DNA of 64,000 nucleotides. It comes from Aliidiomarina sp. B3213. GTDB taxonomy: Bacteria > Pseudomonadota > Gammaproteobacteria > Enterobacterales > Alteromonadaceae. The first letter of the stretch is position 1, and each line of letters opens with the position of its first letter. Under the pieces are notes generated by a model that worked only from the letters and a program-made list of their open reading frames with translations, was not told the origin of the DNA and did no database searches. Where the stretch lies: positions 434,001-498,000 of the forward strand of contig NZ_QMKJ01000002.1 in the NCBI RefSeq assembly GCF_003290085.1, in the 5' to 3' direction. The position numbers and the translations under genes are program-made. Positions 42,502 to 52,033 of the stretch are shown here, in pieces.

Positions 42502-44284
42502 CGTGCTCACCATTATTATTTTCTAATTGCTGCTCTAACAATGCTTCTGCCGCAGCCATCTCAGATTCATCTAAATATGGAAGCCCGGCAATCAGAGTCA
42601 TCACTTCCTCTAGCGTGGTTATACCTTGTGCAGCAAATTCGAGCGCCGTATCCACCAGCGACTTAAACGATTCATTCGCTTTAACCGCTTCCGAAAATGC
42701 GTACGTGTCGCTTTGTCTTAACGCCTGAACCATCGGGTCATCAATTTCTAATAACTCGAAAACACCCACACGACCACGGTATCCGGTGTAATTACAACGC
42801 TGACACCCTTTTCCTTTTTTCCATTGTGGATTTTCTGGAATACGTTTGACACTCGCACGCATAAGCGCCTGTTCATGTGCATCTGGCTCATAGTCTTGAA
42901 CACAATGGGGACACACTCTACGCAATAGCCGCTGCGCTAACACCGCGCGTAATGCACTAGCTACTAAGTAAGGTGCTGCGCCCATATCAATTAAACGCAT
43001 GGCACTGGTTACGGCGTCGTTAGTGTGCAACGTAGACAACACTAGGTGACCAGTAATAGAGCCCCGCAGACCAATTTCTACGGTTTCTTGGTCACGCATC
43101 TCCCCCACCATGATAATGTCGGGGTCTTGCCGAAGAGTGGTACGCAACACGCGCCCAAAACTGAGGCCAATTTTAGAATTCACCTGCACCTGGGAGATTC
43201 GCGGCAGCCTGTATTCAACGGGGTCTTCTACCGTAATGATTTTCTTCGCAGGTTGGTTGAGCTCACTTAGTGCAGCGTAAAGCGTGGTGGTTTTACCCGA
43301 ACCTGTAGGCCCGGTAACCAGGATCATGCCGTATGGTCTACTCAGGTGATAGCGCACTTTCTTGATAATATCCGCCGGCATACCCGTTTCTTCAAGCTTC
43401 AATAACCCTGAAGACTGGTCGAGCAAACGCATGACACACGCTTCGCCATATTGAACTGGCATGGTCGACAAACGCACATCAATACGGTGATTCTTCACCT
43501 GCATTTGAAAGCGACCATCTTGCGGAAGTCGCTTTTCGGAAATGTCCAAGCCCGCCATAAGCTTCAACTTCAACACCAAAGCACCCGCGATATTCTTCTC
43601 ATCAAGAATGTTTTCTTGTAATTGCCCGTCGACGCGCTGTCTTATTCTTAACCCATGCTCGTCTGGTTCAAGGTGAATATCGGAAGCTCTAATTTGAACC
43701 GCATCGGCAAAAATCGACTGCAATAATCTTGCTACGGTGACATCGCCCTCGTCAGAAGAGTCAGAGAGCGCACCTAAGTCGAATTCTTCAACTTCACCGC
43801 TTTCTTCTTGTAGTTGCTGCGCAAACTGCTCAATCTCTTGAGTTCTGCGGTATAAATTATCGAAACTTTCAAGCAACTGTTCTTCTTTCACTACCGCAAG
43901 ATTCACATTTCTCGGCGCTAAAATAGCGCTAATAGCATCAATAGCGGTTAAATCGGCAGGATCGCTCATACCAATAAGCGCTGTATTGTCGTCTGCCTCA
44001 ATAACTAGTGCCCGATGCCTCCGCGCCTGAACTTCTGGCAGCAAGCGGGCCACATTCGGGTCTAGTCTACGCTCTGTTACGTCTACCAGAGGTACATTCA
44101 ACTGATGCGCAAGAAACTGAAGTAATCTGTCGTCGGTGACAAAGTTTAAGTCTGTGAGTACATACCCTAGCTTACGCCCCGAAGACTTCTGCTCATTCAA
44201 CGCTTGTTCAAGTTGTGCTTCAGTGATTACGTTTTCATGAACCAGTAAGTCACCGAGTCGCATTTTTAAACGTGGACGTGCCAT
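42494..44284 (-). CDS. mshE: MSHA extension ATPase MshE
   Basis: 596 residues, GspE/PilB-type hexameric ATPase that powers pilus extension. The N-terminal MshEN domain has two copies of the c-di-GMP-binding pattern: RLGDLLVHENVI (near 10) and KLGYVLTDLNFV (near 38), each ending in a Gln. Walker A GPTGSGKTT lies near 328, and CPHC/CQRC zinc cysteines near 455-490. In V. cholerae MshE binds c-di-GMP directly through this motif, so the same regulation is expected here. It overlaps the mshN stop by one base. Confidence 0.95.
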   Translation of the reverse strand: MARPRLKMRLGDLLVHENVITEAQLEQALNEQKSSGRKLGYVLTDLNFVTDDRLLQFLAHQLNVPLVDVTERRLDPNVARLLPEVQARRHRALVIEADDNTALIGMSDPADLTAIDAISAILAPRNVNLAVVKEEQLLESFDNLYRRTQEIEQFAQQLQEESGEVEEFDLGALSDSSDEGDVTVARLLQSIFADAVQIRASDIHLEPDEHGLRIRQRVDGQLQENILDEKNIAGALVLKLKLMAGLDISEKRLPQDGRFQMQVKNHRIDVRLSTMPVQYGEACVMRLLDQSSGLLKLEETGMPADIIKKVRYHLSRPYGMILVTGPTGSGKTTTLYAALSELNQPAKKIITVEDPVEYRLPRISQVQVNSKIGLSFGRVLRTTLRQDPDIIMVGEMRDQETVEIGLRGSITGHLVLSTLHTNDAVTSAMRLIDMGAAPYLVASALRAVLAQRLLRRVCPHCVQDYEPDAHEQALMRASVKRIPENPQWKKGKGCQRCNYTGYRGRVGVFELLEIDDPMVQALRQSDTYAFSEAVKANESFKSLVDTALEFAAQGITTLEEVMTLIAGLPYLDESEMAAAEALLEQQLENNNGEHDA

Positions 44285-45345
44285 TATTGAAGCGCCTCCA
44301 GTCGTTGTTGAATGTAATCTCGGCTTACTTGCGCCAAGGTTGGGTCGGAAAGTGCAGAACGGTAGGCTTGTTTCGCTTGTTCTATTTGATCTAAAGCATC
44401 ATAAGACAACGCCAAGCCTAGCCACCAAGTTCCTTGATCGGTGCGCCAATTCAGCAAAGTTTCGTACGTACCTATAGCTAACTCGTAATCTTGTAGTTGC
44501 TCGGCGAGTACGCCACGTAAACTTAATAGATCGGCATGTTGCGGAAAACGAGCAGGCACGTCTCGCAATAATTCTAACGCCACTTGTTCCTGCCCGGAGC
44601 GCTCTAAAATTCGAGCTTGCAGCAGTAACAGGCGAGGTTGATTCGGAAAGCGTTCTAAACCTCGCTCTAACACTAATAATGCGTCGCTCAGAAACCCACG
44701 ACTGAAGTAATAAATGGCCAGCTCTTCACGCGCGTCGTGAAACTCTGGAGCAAGCAACAATGCGTCTTGCAATCGTGCTGCACCTTGTCTCTGCTGCCCT
44801 TCGGACAACAACTGTAAACCCTGGTTGTAATAACGTTGAGCTATTTCACGCGGCGATGCTGTGCTGTTAGATATTTGCATATCACCTTGCGGCTTTTCTG
44901 AAGCTTCTTGCTCAGAAGCAGGCGATTCCTGAACTTCAACATCGGCGATATCGATTTGCGGTTGAGTCTCCGCTTGCGGACTATTCTGCGAAGCTGTTTC
45001 AGGCTCGCTTTGAGCCGCTTCTTGGTTGATTGCCATTGGCACTGGCTGCGCGTGGTTTGCAGAGGTTGTTCTAGCCGGCGTAACCGCCGCAGGTTGCGCT
45101 TGTCGCTCTGATTGTTGCGGCTGGCTTTCGGTCATTTGCGGCTGTTCAGAGGTTGTCTGCTCTGGCTTAAACATCCACAAAACAAGCAAAACAATAACCA
45201 CACTTGAAGCAACACCTACCAGCGCGTAAAACCAAGATGAACGTGGCCTATTACTGGGCACATATTTTGACGACACATGCCCCGCTTGCTTGTGTTCACT
45301 GCCACGTTGGTCGATATCTTTGAGCATCTGATTGATAAGGCTCAT
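44284..45345 (-). CDS. mshN: MSHA biogenesis protein MshN
   Basis: 353 residues: cytosolic MSLINQMLKDIDQRG, one transmembrane helix (about 44-64), a long Gln/Glu/Pro-rich linker (about 70-165) and four or so TPR-like repeats to the end. ATG 45345 overlaps the mshM stop (ATGA). TPR proteins of this type link the inner-membrane complex with the secretin. Confidence 0.9.
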   Translation of the reverse strand: MSLINQMLKDIDQRGSEHKQAGHVSSKYVPSNRPRSSWFYALVGVASSVVIVLLVLWMFKPEQTTSEQPQMTESQPQQSERQAQPAAVTPARTTSANHAQPVPMAINQEAAQSEPETASQNSPQAETQPQIDIADVEVQESPASEQEASEKPQGDMQISNSTASPREIAQRYYNQGLQLLSEGQQRQGAARLQDALLLAPEFHDAREELAIYYFSRGFLSDALLVLERGLERFPNQPRLLLLQARILERSGQEQVALELLRDVPARFPQHADLLSLRGVLAEQLQDYELAIGTYETLLNWRTDQGTWWLGLALSYDALDQIEQAKQAYRSALSDPTLAQVSRDYIQQRLEALQ

Positions 45346-46253
45346 AGCGCAAACCACCCTAACAACCATGCTGCGCCAAGCACAACACTACTTCCCAGTA
45401 CCGCACCTACTACGCCCCAGATCCATGGCGCCATGCCAATCGCTGCTGCGTCTTCGGTATCTGTAATTGCGGCTTTTACATCTTTAGCAATCAGGTGATG
45501 ACGACCAGCACCAAAAGCTGACAAGAGCGCCTTATGAGCAAGCACATTAGCCAACCGCGGTACCCCTCGGCTCGCTTTATAAATCCAATGTGCCGTTTTA
45601 TTCGTGAACATCGGTGGGCCTTTGTAACCCGCTATTTGCAGTCTATGGTGCAGGTAAGTCGCAAGCTCTGTTTCGTCTAGTGTTCTTAGCGTATACGAGA
45701 AAGTAATGCGTTGTCTTAACTGGCGAAGCTCGCGAGTAGCTAGACGCTCGTCTAATTCGGGCTGCCCCATTAAAACCAAGTGCACTAATTTTCTCGACTC
45801 GGTTTCTAAATTGGAAAATAAACGTAGTGCTTCTAAACTTTCTTGCGGTAAGGCTTGTGCTTCGTCGAGCAAAATAACTACGCTGCGGCCCGACTGATTA
45901 ATTCGTAATAGCTCACGCTCAATAGCCTGCGTAAGTTTGTGCTGATCTAAGTTGTCTGCGTTTTCAATATTAAGCTCTGAAGCAATAGCTTGCCGAAGCT
46001 CAGCAGGACTCAAGTACGGGTTCGGAATATAGGCAGTAACGAAGTGATCGGGAATGTCGTTCAATAATTTACGACACAACAGTGTTTTACCGGTACCTAC
46101 TTCACCGGTAACTTTAATAAAACCTTCCCCTGTTTTCAGTGCTGTAGAAAGCACCTCCAAAGCTTCATGGTGAACTTGTAAGTCACAATAGAAACTTGTG
46201 TTAGGGGTGAGCGTAAAAGGTAGCTCTCTGAGTCCAAAGTGGTACAAATACAT
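45342..46253 (-). CDS. mshM: MSHA biogenesis ATPase MshM
   Basis: 303 residues, ExeA-type AAA ATPase. It starts MYLYHFGLRELPFTLTPN, a strict family signature, then Walker A GEVGTGKT (near 50) and Walker B VVILLDEAQ. A hydrophobic C-terminal helix (about 275-300) anchors it. Its position between mshL and mshN is canonical. Confidence 0.93.
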   Translation of the reverse strand: MYLYHFGLRELPFTLTPNTSFYCDLQVHHEALEVLSTALKTGEGFIKVTGEVGTGKTLLCRKLLNDIPDHFVTAYIPNPYLSPAELRQAIASELNIENADNLDQHKLTQAIERELLRINQSGRSVVILLDEAQALPQESLEALRLFSNLETESRKLVHLVLMGQPELDERLATRELRQLRQRITFSYTLRTLDETELATYLHHRLQIAGYKGPPMFTNKTAHWIYKASRGVPRLANVLAHKALLSAFGAGRHHLIAKDVKAAITDTEDAAAIGMAPWIWGVVGAVLGSSVVLGAAWLLGWFAL

Positions 46254-46256
46254 CTT

Positions 46257-47951
46257 TTATTCCGCGTCGTACCAACGGCGCAGCAATTCACGCGAGCGCT
46301 CTAATTCGGTGTCCCATGTTTCCGCACCAACGATGGTAGGGCGAAGCATAATCACTAGTTCTTTTTTCACTTCACGCTGACGACGGTTACTAAATAGCTC
46401 TCCCACTAAAGGAATACTCCCTAACACCGGCACACTAGAAACATCTTCGGTATAACTGGTTTGCATTAAACCACCAATGACAACCACCTCACCGTCGCGA
46501 GCTCTGATAATTGTGTCTGATTCCCGAATATTGCTGCGCGCTAGCGGTAGGACGAAACTCTCGTCGTTCAGGGAAATAATTTTTTCTTGTTCAGTGGTTT
46601 CCGTGACTGAAGGGTGAACATGCAGCGTAATGTCACCGTTGTCTCCTATTTGCGGTGTTACGTCGAGCGCAATACCCGAGAAAAATGGAGTTAGCTGAAT
46701 GTTTGGCGACGACGTTGTGGCGTTACCCGTAATGGTTGTCGTGGAAACGTCAGTCACAAAGTACTCGTCTTCACCGACTTTAATAATCGACTTTTGGTTA
46801 TTCGTTGCGGTAACTCTAGGACTAGAGAGCACTTGAACTTGACCTTGGTTCGACAACAATTGCACCATGCCGGCAAAGTCACTGTTGCTAAACGTAATAC
46901 CTAACACGCCGCCTAAGCTGCCACTTTCAATGCTTGAGCCGCTGAATGAAGCGCCAAAACCTGAGCTTGCTGAAGTAATCCGAGACCAGTCTACGCCTTG
47001 TTGATACTGGTCATTCAACGTAACCTCTACAATACGCGCTTCGAGAACAACCTGGCGCTGTAAGCTTTGTTCTGCAGACTGTAAAAAGTCTTTCGCGGCA
47101 CGAATTTCAGCAGGGTACGCGCGAATTGTCGCAAGTCCGGCTTGAGGAGAAACCACAACAGAACGGCCGCCACCGTCGCCAACGATTCCCGTAAGAATGT
47201 CTTCTAATTCGCTCCAAAAATCAGTTTCGTTAGACGTTGAAATAGAACTTCCACTCTGCCCCGTGCCAATTTGGCTCGAATTACTGCGATTGCTTTGACT
47301 TCCTTGATTCCCCAACAAGTCCGACCCAGTATAATTACTATTCGACTGACTATTACTGTTCTGGTTTAAGCGATTATTACCCGCTTGATCTGCCACTCCA
47401 CCAGAAGTAATTTGTGTTTGGCTTAAGCCTAAGCGACGCAAAGACAGGTAATTCAGCGCCACGGTTTCTGTTCTTAATCCCGCAGGAAAAACTCTATAAA
47501 TACGGCCTTGTTGGCGAATGTCGTAACCGAAAATGTCTTGAACAACGTCTAACGTTTCTTGCATGGTCACGTCGCGCAAGTTCAGCGTAATACCGCCGCG
47601 GACATCGGGGTGAACCACTACGCTGTATGGTGACTCAGCGGTAAGCTGGGCGAAAAAGTCGCGCGCTGCCATGTCTCGCGCTTGAATAGAAAAGCGCGGC
47701 TCTTCTAGCAACTGACGTACAGAATTAGACTGTAAATCACCACCCTGACGTAACTGAGCACGCACCTCGTCGGGTACGTTTCGTTGCTCTGCTCTTTGCG
47801 CCGTTGTAGGGTTGTTCGACAGGGCTTCATTAGCTTGCTCAGACAATTCTTCTGGCGGCGTCCCCATGCAACCAGACAGAGCCATTACAAGACCTCCTAA
47901 CAATAAGGTCTTGCCCATATAGAACTGCATCAGGCTCACTGTCTTTTTCAT
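46257..47951 (-). CDS. mshL: MSHA secretin MshL
   Basis: 564 residues: lipoprotein signal with lipobox LSGC (near residue 28), an N-terminal STN-type domain (FSIQARDMAARDFFAQL), a Ser/Asn-rich linker (about 190-240) and the secretin core with VLSSPRVTATNNQ and GEVVVIGGLM. It forms the outer-membrane pore for the pilus. Confidence 0.95.
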   Translation of the reverse strand: MKKTVSLMQFYMGKTLLLGGLVMALSGCMGTPPEELSEQANEALSNNPTTAQRAEQRNVPDEVRAQLRQGGDLQSNSVRQLLEEPRFSIQARDMAARDFFAQLTAESPYSVVVHPDVRGGITLNLRDVTMQETLDVVQDIFGYDIRQQGRIYRVFPAGLRTETVALNYLSLRRLGLSQTQITSGGVADQAGNNRLNQNSNSQSNSNYTGSDLLGNQGSQSNRSNSSQIGTGQSGSSISTSNETDFWSELEDILTGIVGDGGGRSVVVSPQAGLATIRAYPAEIRAAKDFLQSAEQSLQRQVVLEARIVEVTLNDQYQQGVDWSRITSASSGFGASFSGSSIESGSLGGVLGITFSNSDFAGMVQLLSNQGQVQVLSSPRVTATNNQKSIIKVGEDEYFVTDVSTTTITGNATTSSPNIQLTPFFSGIALDVTPQIGDNGDITLHVHPSVTETTEQEKIISLNDESFVLPLARSNIRESDTIIRARDGEVVVIGGLMQTSYTEDVSSVPVLGSIPLVGELFSNRRQREVKKELVIMLRPTIVGAETWDTELERSRELLRRWYDAE

Positions 47952-48313
47952 GACGATTCCTTGCTTATACTCAACTGCCCTTGCTCAAAAACGGTCAAGC
48001 GCATAATTTCTTCTTCTCGCTGTAGCGTAACTTCATTGGCACCGATGTCTGTAACAGCCCACTCGCCTACGCGATCACCTACTCGGTAAATCTCATTATT
48101 AATGGTCGCTGTTGCCGCACTCTCAACATACCAGATGCTTTGCAAAGTTAAACGCAGGCTTCTCATACTCTCTACGAGAGAGCCCTGCTCGATCGTTGTC
48201 CCCTGGAGGAACGCATCGGGTGGACGAGTTGGATCAACCATTTTCTCTTCCGCCATGGCATGCGCATTAAAAAGCCCGACCAAAGACAACAAAAACACCA
48301 TGCTACTGCGCAT
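47948..48313 (-). CDS. mshK: MSHA biogenesis protein MshK
   Basis: 121 residues from ATG 48313, which has GGGAGG just upstream; the frame extends further into mshJ. Signal peptide MRSSMVFLLSLVGLFNAHA, then VDPTRPPDA, the PilP/GspC-like pattern of proteins that contact the secretin. Overlaps both neighbours by a few bases. Confidence 0.85.
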   Translation of the reverse strand: MRSSMVFLLSLVGLFNAHAMAEEKMVDPTRPPDAFLQGTTIEQGSLVESMRSLRLTLQSIWYVESAATATINNEIYRVGDRVGEWAVTDIGANEVTLQREEEIMRLTVFEQGQLSISKESS

Positions 48314-48986
48314 TTTCGCCTCCCTCGTCACTTTCTGCCGCCACTGTGCCATAACTCAGCGTATATAAATTAAGAGTTACCCTAGCTTGTGGGTACTGTA
48401 TTACTTGATAATCTAAAGACTTCCAATAAAAACTTAAAGGCAATTCATTCAAGTTCGTTAGGTAATTATGAATTCCTTCAAAATCACCCTCGAGAACAAC
48501 TTCTACAGGGTGACGATACACTTCCATAGCCGCCTGCTCAGTTGCTTGTTCCGAATCTTGAGTCGTTGTTAACGGTGCCGCCGGCTTTGCGTCGAAGTAG
48601 GTCAGCTCTAACGACTCTGTTGATATTAAAAGCGACTGAATCCAAGTTAACAGTTCACTAGGCTGCACAAATTCGGCCTGCGCCTCAAGACTTTGTGTTA
48701 GACGAGCATTCTGTCGTTGTAATTGCTCAATACGCTGCTCGGCACTTCGATTCAAATCAACATTCGCACGCGCCGTAAGCTCTGGTATTCCAGCTTCAAG
48801 GGCGGTGGTAGTAGTACGAACATTGTCTAGCTCGGTTTTAACTTGCGCCCGCTTTTCTAATGCTGGTTCTATCATAACCAAAAAGCCTATCCAGCCAATG
48901 ATCCCGATCAATAAAACACCAAGAATCCACTGTTCTCTGATTGAGCGGCTGTCAAAACCATCTTTTAACCGTGCCCAAATTCTCAT
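48303..48986 (-). CDS. mshJ: MSHA biogenesis protein MshJ
   Basis: 227 residues: one N-terminal transmembrane helix (about 24-44), a coiled coil (about 55-110), and a ferredoxin-like periplasmic domain with VVLEGDFEGIHNYLTNLNELPLSFYWKSLDY. This is the PilO/GspM layout. It forms the inner-membrane alignment complex with the PilN-like protein upstream. Confidence 0.9.
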   Translation of the reverse strand: MRIWARLKDGFDSRSIREQWILGVLLIGIIGWIGFLVMIEPALEKRAQVKTELDNVRTTTTALEAGIPELTARANVDLNRSAEQRIEQLQRQNARLTQSLEAQAEFVQPSELLTWIQSLLISTESLELTYFDAKPAAPLTTTQDSEQATEQAAMEVYRHPVEVVLEGDFEGIHNYLTNLNELPLSFYWKSLDYQVIQYPQARVTLNLYTLSYGTVAAESDEGGENAQ

Positions 48987-49612
48987 TGCTGTGAACCTCG
49001 AGCTTGTCTGGTTCCAGAACTTGCAACTTCTCTAGGGCTAGAGACTATGGCGAAATTCAATGCACGTTCACTGTCTCGCTGTAATTCAACAACTGAGAAT
49101 CGATATGGACTAAGCGTATCTACTTCCTTAAATCGCTCCATCCAATTTGGAATTGCTGCCGGTTGCACGGTTTTTCCGTATATTTCTAATCCACTTTGGT
49201 CAGCATAGATTCGCGTTAACCAAATGCCTTCAATATGCACTCGAGACAGATCACCCAATACTTGGCTAAAGTCGATATTGCTCAACCTGTTCGTTGTGTC
49301 AAAACGTTGTAGCAACCTTGTTTTCGCAGTTACTTCTCGCTCTAACACACGTTCGCTTCTCACTAACTCAGGTGCTACCCGGGCGTTACTTACGCGCGCG
49401 TTTAATGTAGCTACTTCATTTTGTAACTCGGTTAGCTCAGCCTGTTGTTTGTTCACTTTGCTCTGCAACGATGCAGTCGACACTTTAATCATAATCAGCG
49501 CTGTGACCAAAAACACTACAACCAAACTTGCGGCAATACTTACTTTGTTTGCCGATATAAGCTTTATTTCAGGTTTTAAAGACGCTTGGTAGAGGTTAAC
49601 GCGATACTTCAT
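48983..49612 (-). CDS. mshI2: MSHA PilN-like alignment protein
   Basis: 209 residues beginning MKYRVNLYQASLKP, the PilN motif that docks on the PilM-like protein; then one transmembrane helix (about 27-48) and a coiled coil (about 50-95). The symbol mshI2 follows common usage in this order, but naming varies. Overlaps its neighbours by four bases each. Confidence 0.82.
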   Translation of the reverse strand: MKYRVNLYQASLKPEIKLISANKVSIAASLVVVFLVTALIMIKVSTASLQSKVNKQQAELTELQNEVATLNARVSNARVAPELVRSERVLEREVTAKTRLLQRFDTTNRLSNIDFSQVLGDLSRVHIEGIWLTRIYADQSGLEIYGKTVQPAAIPNWMERFKEVDTLSPYRFSVVELQRDSERALNFAIVSSPREVASSGTRQARGSQQ

Positions 49613-50592
49613 GCCGCTGCCTCCGCGTCAGAGTCTGCTGCTATGAGCCACAGTAAGCCACTTAATACTGCGAGGTCACTAAAGTCACCCGCGCGAAGCT
49701 CTTTCGCCCAGTCCGGGTATTGCAAGACACTACTCTGCATACCCAGTTGCGCGCCCACCATATCGACAATTTGCGGGGCTTGCGGATGATTGGTGGCTAA
49801 AACCACTTGCGTGAGCGGCGCTTGCCTAAGTTGGCTTGTATAGAAGTCGAGTGAGCGCTGTATTTCCAAGGCCAGCTGTTCGACCTCGTCCATGTTTTCG
49901 GGAGACATTTTCCCGATCTGGGTAATACGCGTTAACTCTCTGTTCAACACTAACCTTTGCTGCGCAATAATATGTAGTTCGTTACTTTCATGCTGGGTTT
50001 GAGAAAGTGCCAAAATACGCTCATCAGGGGCAAACCAATACGTAAAGGCGACGTCTGCATTTACAATACCCTGAACATCAAACTTCTGTTCGTGAATAAT
50101 GTCGAGTAGAGGCTGTAAAAACGAACGGCTAGCCGCGATAGCCACAATTTTGTTTTCGCTACCGGCCTGAATAGGCAAGTCGCAGTAGTCGACAACCATG
50201 TCTGCGGCGTCGATATTCACCAAATCTTTCAAGGTCCATTGTAATGCGGCGGGAATGTCATCTTCAGCAACATCGGGCTTGTCGACACTCACTTGCTCAA
50301 CGTATGCAGAGCTTAAAACGATCTGCAACGGCTGTTGTTTGAAGTCGAATTTGTCGTAACGCTTGAGTAATTTAGCTAATGCTTTGGCATGGTTGTCGTT
50401 AGCAACTTCAATTTCGTCATTAACAACAAGCTCCCACGCTTTACTATTCCAGGAAAGAACTGACGAAGAGGCTATGCCATCCTTTTTCTTAGATTTCAGG
50501 ATAGCTAAATGAAGTGCTTTTTTCTGCACGCTAACAGCATATACATATTGCTGCTGATTTCTTTGCGGCCATTTAAACACGTTAAAACTCAT
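49609..50592 (-). CDS. mshI: MSHA biogenesis protein MshI, PilM-like
   Basis: 327-residue cytosolic protein with an actin-like ATPase fold related to PilM, which binds the PilN start peptide. No transmembrane helix until the weak C-terminal hydrophobic stretch (LLWLIAADSDAEAAA). GGGAG precedes the ATG. It is the first gene of the mshI-to-mshA operon; the usual mshH (csrD) gene upstream is absent, replaced by pyrC. Confidence 0.87.
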   Translation of the reverse strand: MSFNVFKWPQRNQQQYVYAVSVQKKALHLAILKSKKKDGIASSSVLSWNSKAWELVVNDEIEVANDNHAKALAKLLKRYDKFDFKQQPLQIVLSSAYVEQVSVDKPDVAEDDIPAALQWTLKDLVNIDAADMVVDYCDLPIQAGSENKIVAIAASRSFLQPLLDIIHEQKFDVQGIVNADVAFTYWFAPDERILALSQTQHESNELHIIAQQRLVLNRELTRITQIGKMSPENMDEVEQLALEIQRSLDFYTSQLRQAPLTQVVLATNHPQAPQIVDMVGAQLGMQSSVLQYPDWAKELRAGDFSDLAVLSGLLWLIAADSDAEAAA

Positions 50593-50950
50593 GCTCCCTT
50601 CGGCGAATTACTGGCGTCCTACCAGTACTTCAATTTTATTATAATTATGCTCGCGAAAGATATCCCCCGCGAATTCTACAACACCGTGTGTTTGCGCTTA
50701 TTTCACATGACCTTCGCCAGGGTAAAATAATAATTGACCATAGGAATTTTATCCATTTGTCTATTTTAACGGCAATCGTGTTAAAAGTCTTGTAATTTCG
50801 ATATAACAAAGAGGGTATTTTAAGGGGTGAAAAAAGTGCACGCCCCGGCGTGAAATTCACAGCGCGGAGCGTGGCAGGGGTTCCTGCGGGGGCAGGAATT
50901 CTTTTCAAATGGTTTAACTAGCTATCGGATGTTACCAGCAGAGCTTGAAC
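50593..50950. other. Gene-free stretch between pyrC and mshI
   Basis: 358 bp without a supported gene. It carries the pyrC terminator (50830-50852), another perfect hairpin TTCCTGC-GGGG-GCAGGAA (50881-50898), and the AT-rich promoter region of the msh operon (about 50600-50800). Confidence 0.6.
50830..50852 (-). terminator. Terminator after pyrC
   Basis: Minus-strand CACGCC-GG-GGCGTG hairpin followed by CACTTTTTT. It lies 100 bp past the pyrC stop and upstream of the msh promoter region. Confidence 0.75.
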
Positions 50951-51985
50951 TTAATTTTCACATTTCCATTGCAGCTGCTCGTTTGCCCAATAAGGAACAA
51001 AAGGTTCGCTACCGATTTGAACGCTTGCAGGTACTGTCCAAGTGCTACGTTTCAATGTGATCTTGTCTTCATTCACGGGTAAACCATAAAACTCTGCACC
51101 AAAACGGCTCGCGAAGTTTTCTAACTTATCTAATGCGTCCATACGGCTAAAGAACTCAGCGTATAACTCAATAGCAGCAGGAGCCGAATAACAACCTGCA
51201 CAACCACATGCGGCTTCCTTTTTATGACGAGCATGTGGTGCAGAGTCTGTACCTAAAAAGAATTTCGGACTACCGCTAACTGCAACAGCTTGTAAGGCTT
51301 CTTGGTGTGTTCTGCGCTTCAATACCGGTAAGCAAAAGTTATGCGGCCTTACGCCACCCACTAATAAGTCGTTACGGTTCATTAATAGGTGCTGCGGAGT
51401 AATCGTTGCACCCACGCCAGCGTGAGACTCTTTCACAAAGTCGGCTGCATCTTTTGTAGTAATGTGCTCAAGTACCAGTTTTAAACGTGGGTGCTTGTTT
51501 ACAATCCCAACTAAGTGGCGATCAATAAATTCTTTTTCACGATCAAAGATATCGATTTCAGACTCCGTGACTTCGCCGTGGACGAGCAATGGAACGCCCT
51601 CTTCTTCCATGGCCTCAAAAACAGGTCCCATGTCTGCTACCGAAGTTACACCTGCGTCTGAATTTGTAGTTGCTCCTGCTGGGTAGAGCTTAAAGCCAAT
51701 AACATCAGGATTCGCCGCTGCTTGGCGAATATCATTCACTGACGTCGTTTGCGTGAGGTAAAGTGCCATCAACGGCTGGAATGTATGGCCCTGAGGAAGA
51801 GCGGCCATAATGCGCTGCCGATATTCCATAGCCGCAGCAACCGTAGTTACCGGCGGAACCAGATTAGGCATAATGACAGCACGATTGAACACCTTCGCAG
51901 AAGCTGGAACTGTACCGGCTAATAGGTCATCGTCTCGTAAATGAAGGTGCCAGTCGTCGGGGCGAATAATACTCAAAGTATCCAT
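50951..51985 (-). CDS. pyrC: Dihydroorotase, class II
   Basis: 344-residue zinc enzyme of pyrimidine synthesis that closes carbamoyl aspartate to dihydroorotate. The metal-binding DDWHLHLRD lies near the N-terminus; the carbamylated lysine is expected in FKLYPAGATTN, and further histidines are in VHGE and LEHITT. Length is typical of the short proteobacterial class. Confidence 0.96.
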   Translation of the reverse strand: MDTLSIIRPDDWHLHLRDDDLLAGTVPASAKVFNRAVIMPNLVPPVTTVAAAMEYRQRIMAALPQGHTFQPLMALYLTQTTSVNDIRQAAANPDVIGFKLYPAGATTNSDAGVTSVADMGPVFEAMEEEGVPLLVHGEVTESEIDIFDREKEFIDRHLVGIVNKHPRLKLVLEHITTKDAADFVKESHAGVGATITPQHLLMNRNDLLVGGVRPHNFCLPVLKRRTHQEALQAVAVSGSPKFFLGTDSAPHARHKKEAACGCAGCYSAPAAIELYAEFFSRMDALDKLENFASRFGAEFYGLPVNEDKITLKRSTWTVPASVQIGSEPFVPYWANEQLQWKCEN

Positions 51986-52033
51986 GTACAGTCCTCAGTC
52001 GATAAATGTGCGAGGAATTATACTGGAAACCGG

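Noticed and set aside
50645-50908. An 87-residue minus-strand open frame upstream of mshI
   Set aside because: It spans the pyrC terminator and another hairpin, with no ribosome-binding site or recognisable protein.
50800-50950. A c-di-GMP (GEMM) riboswitch upstream of mshI
   Set aside because: The structured sequence is explained by two simple hairpins; the conserved GEMM core bases are absent.
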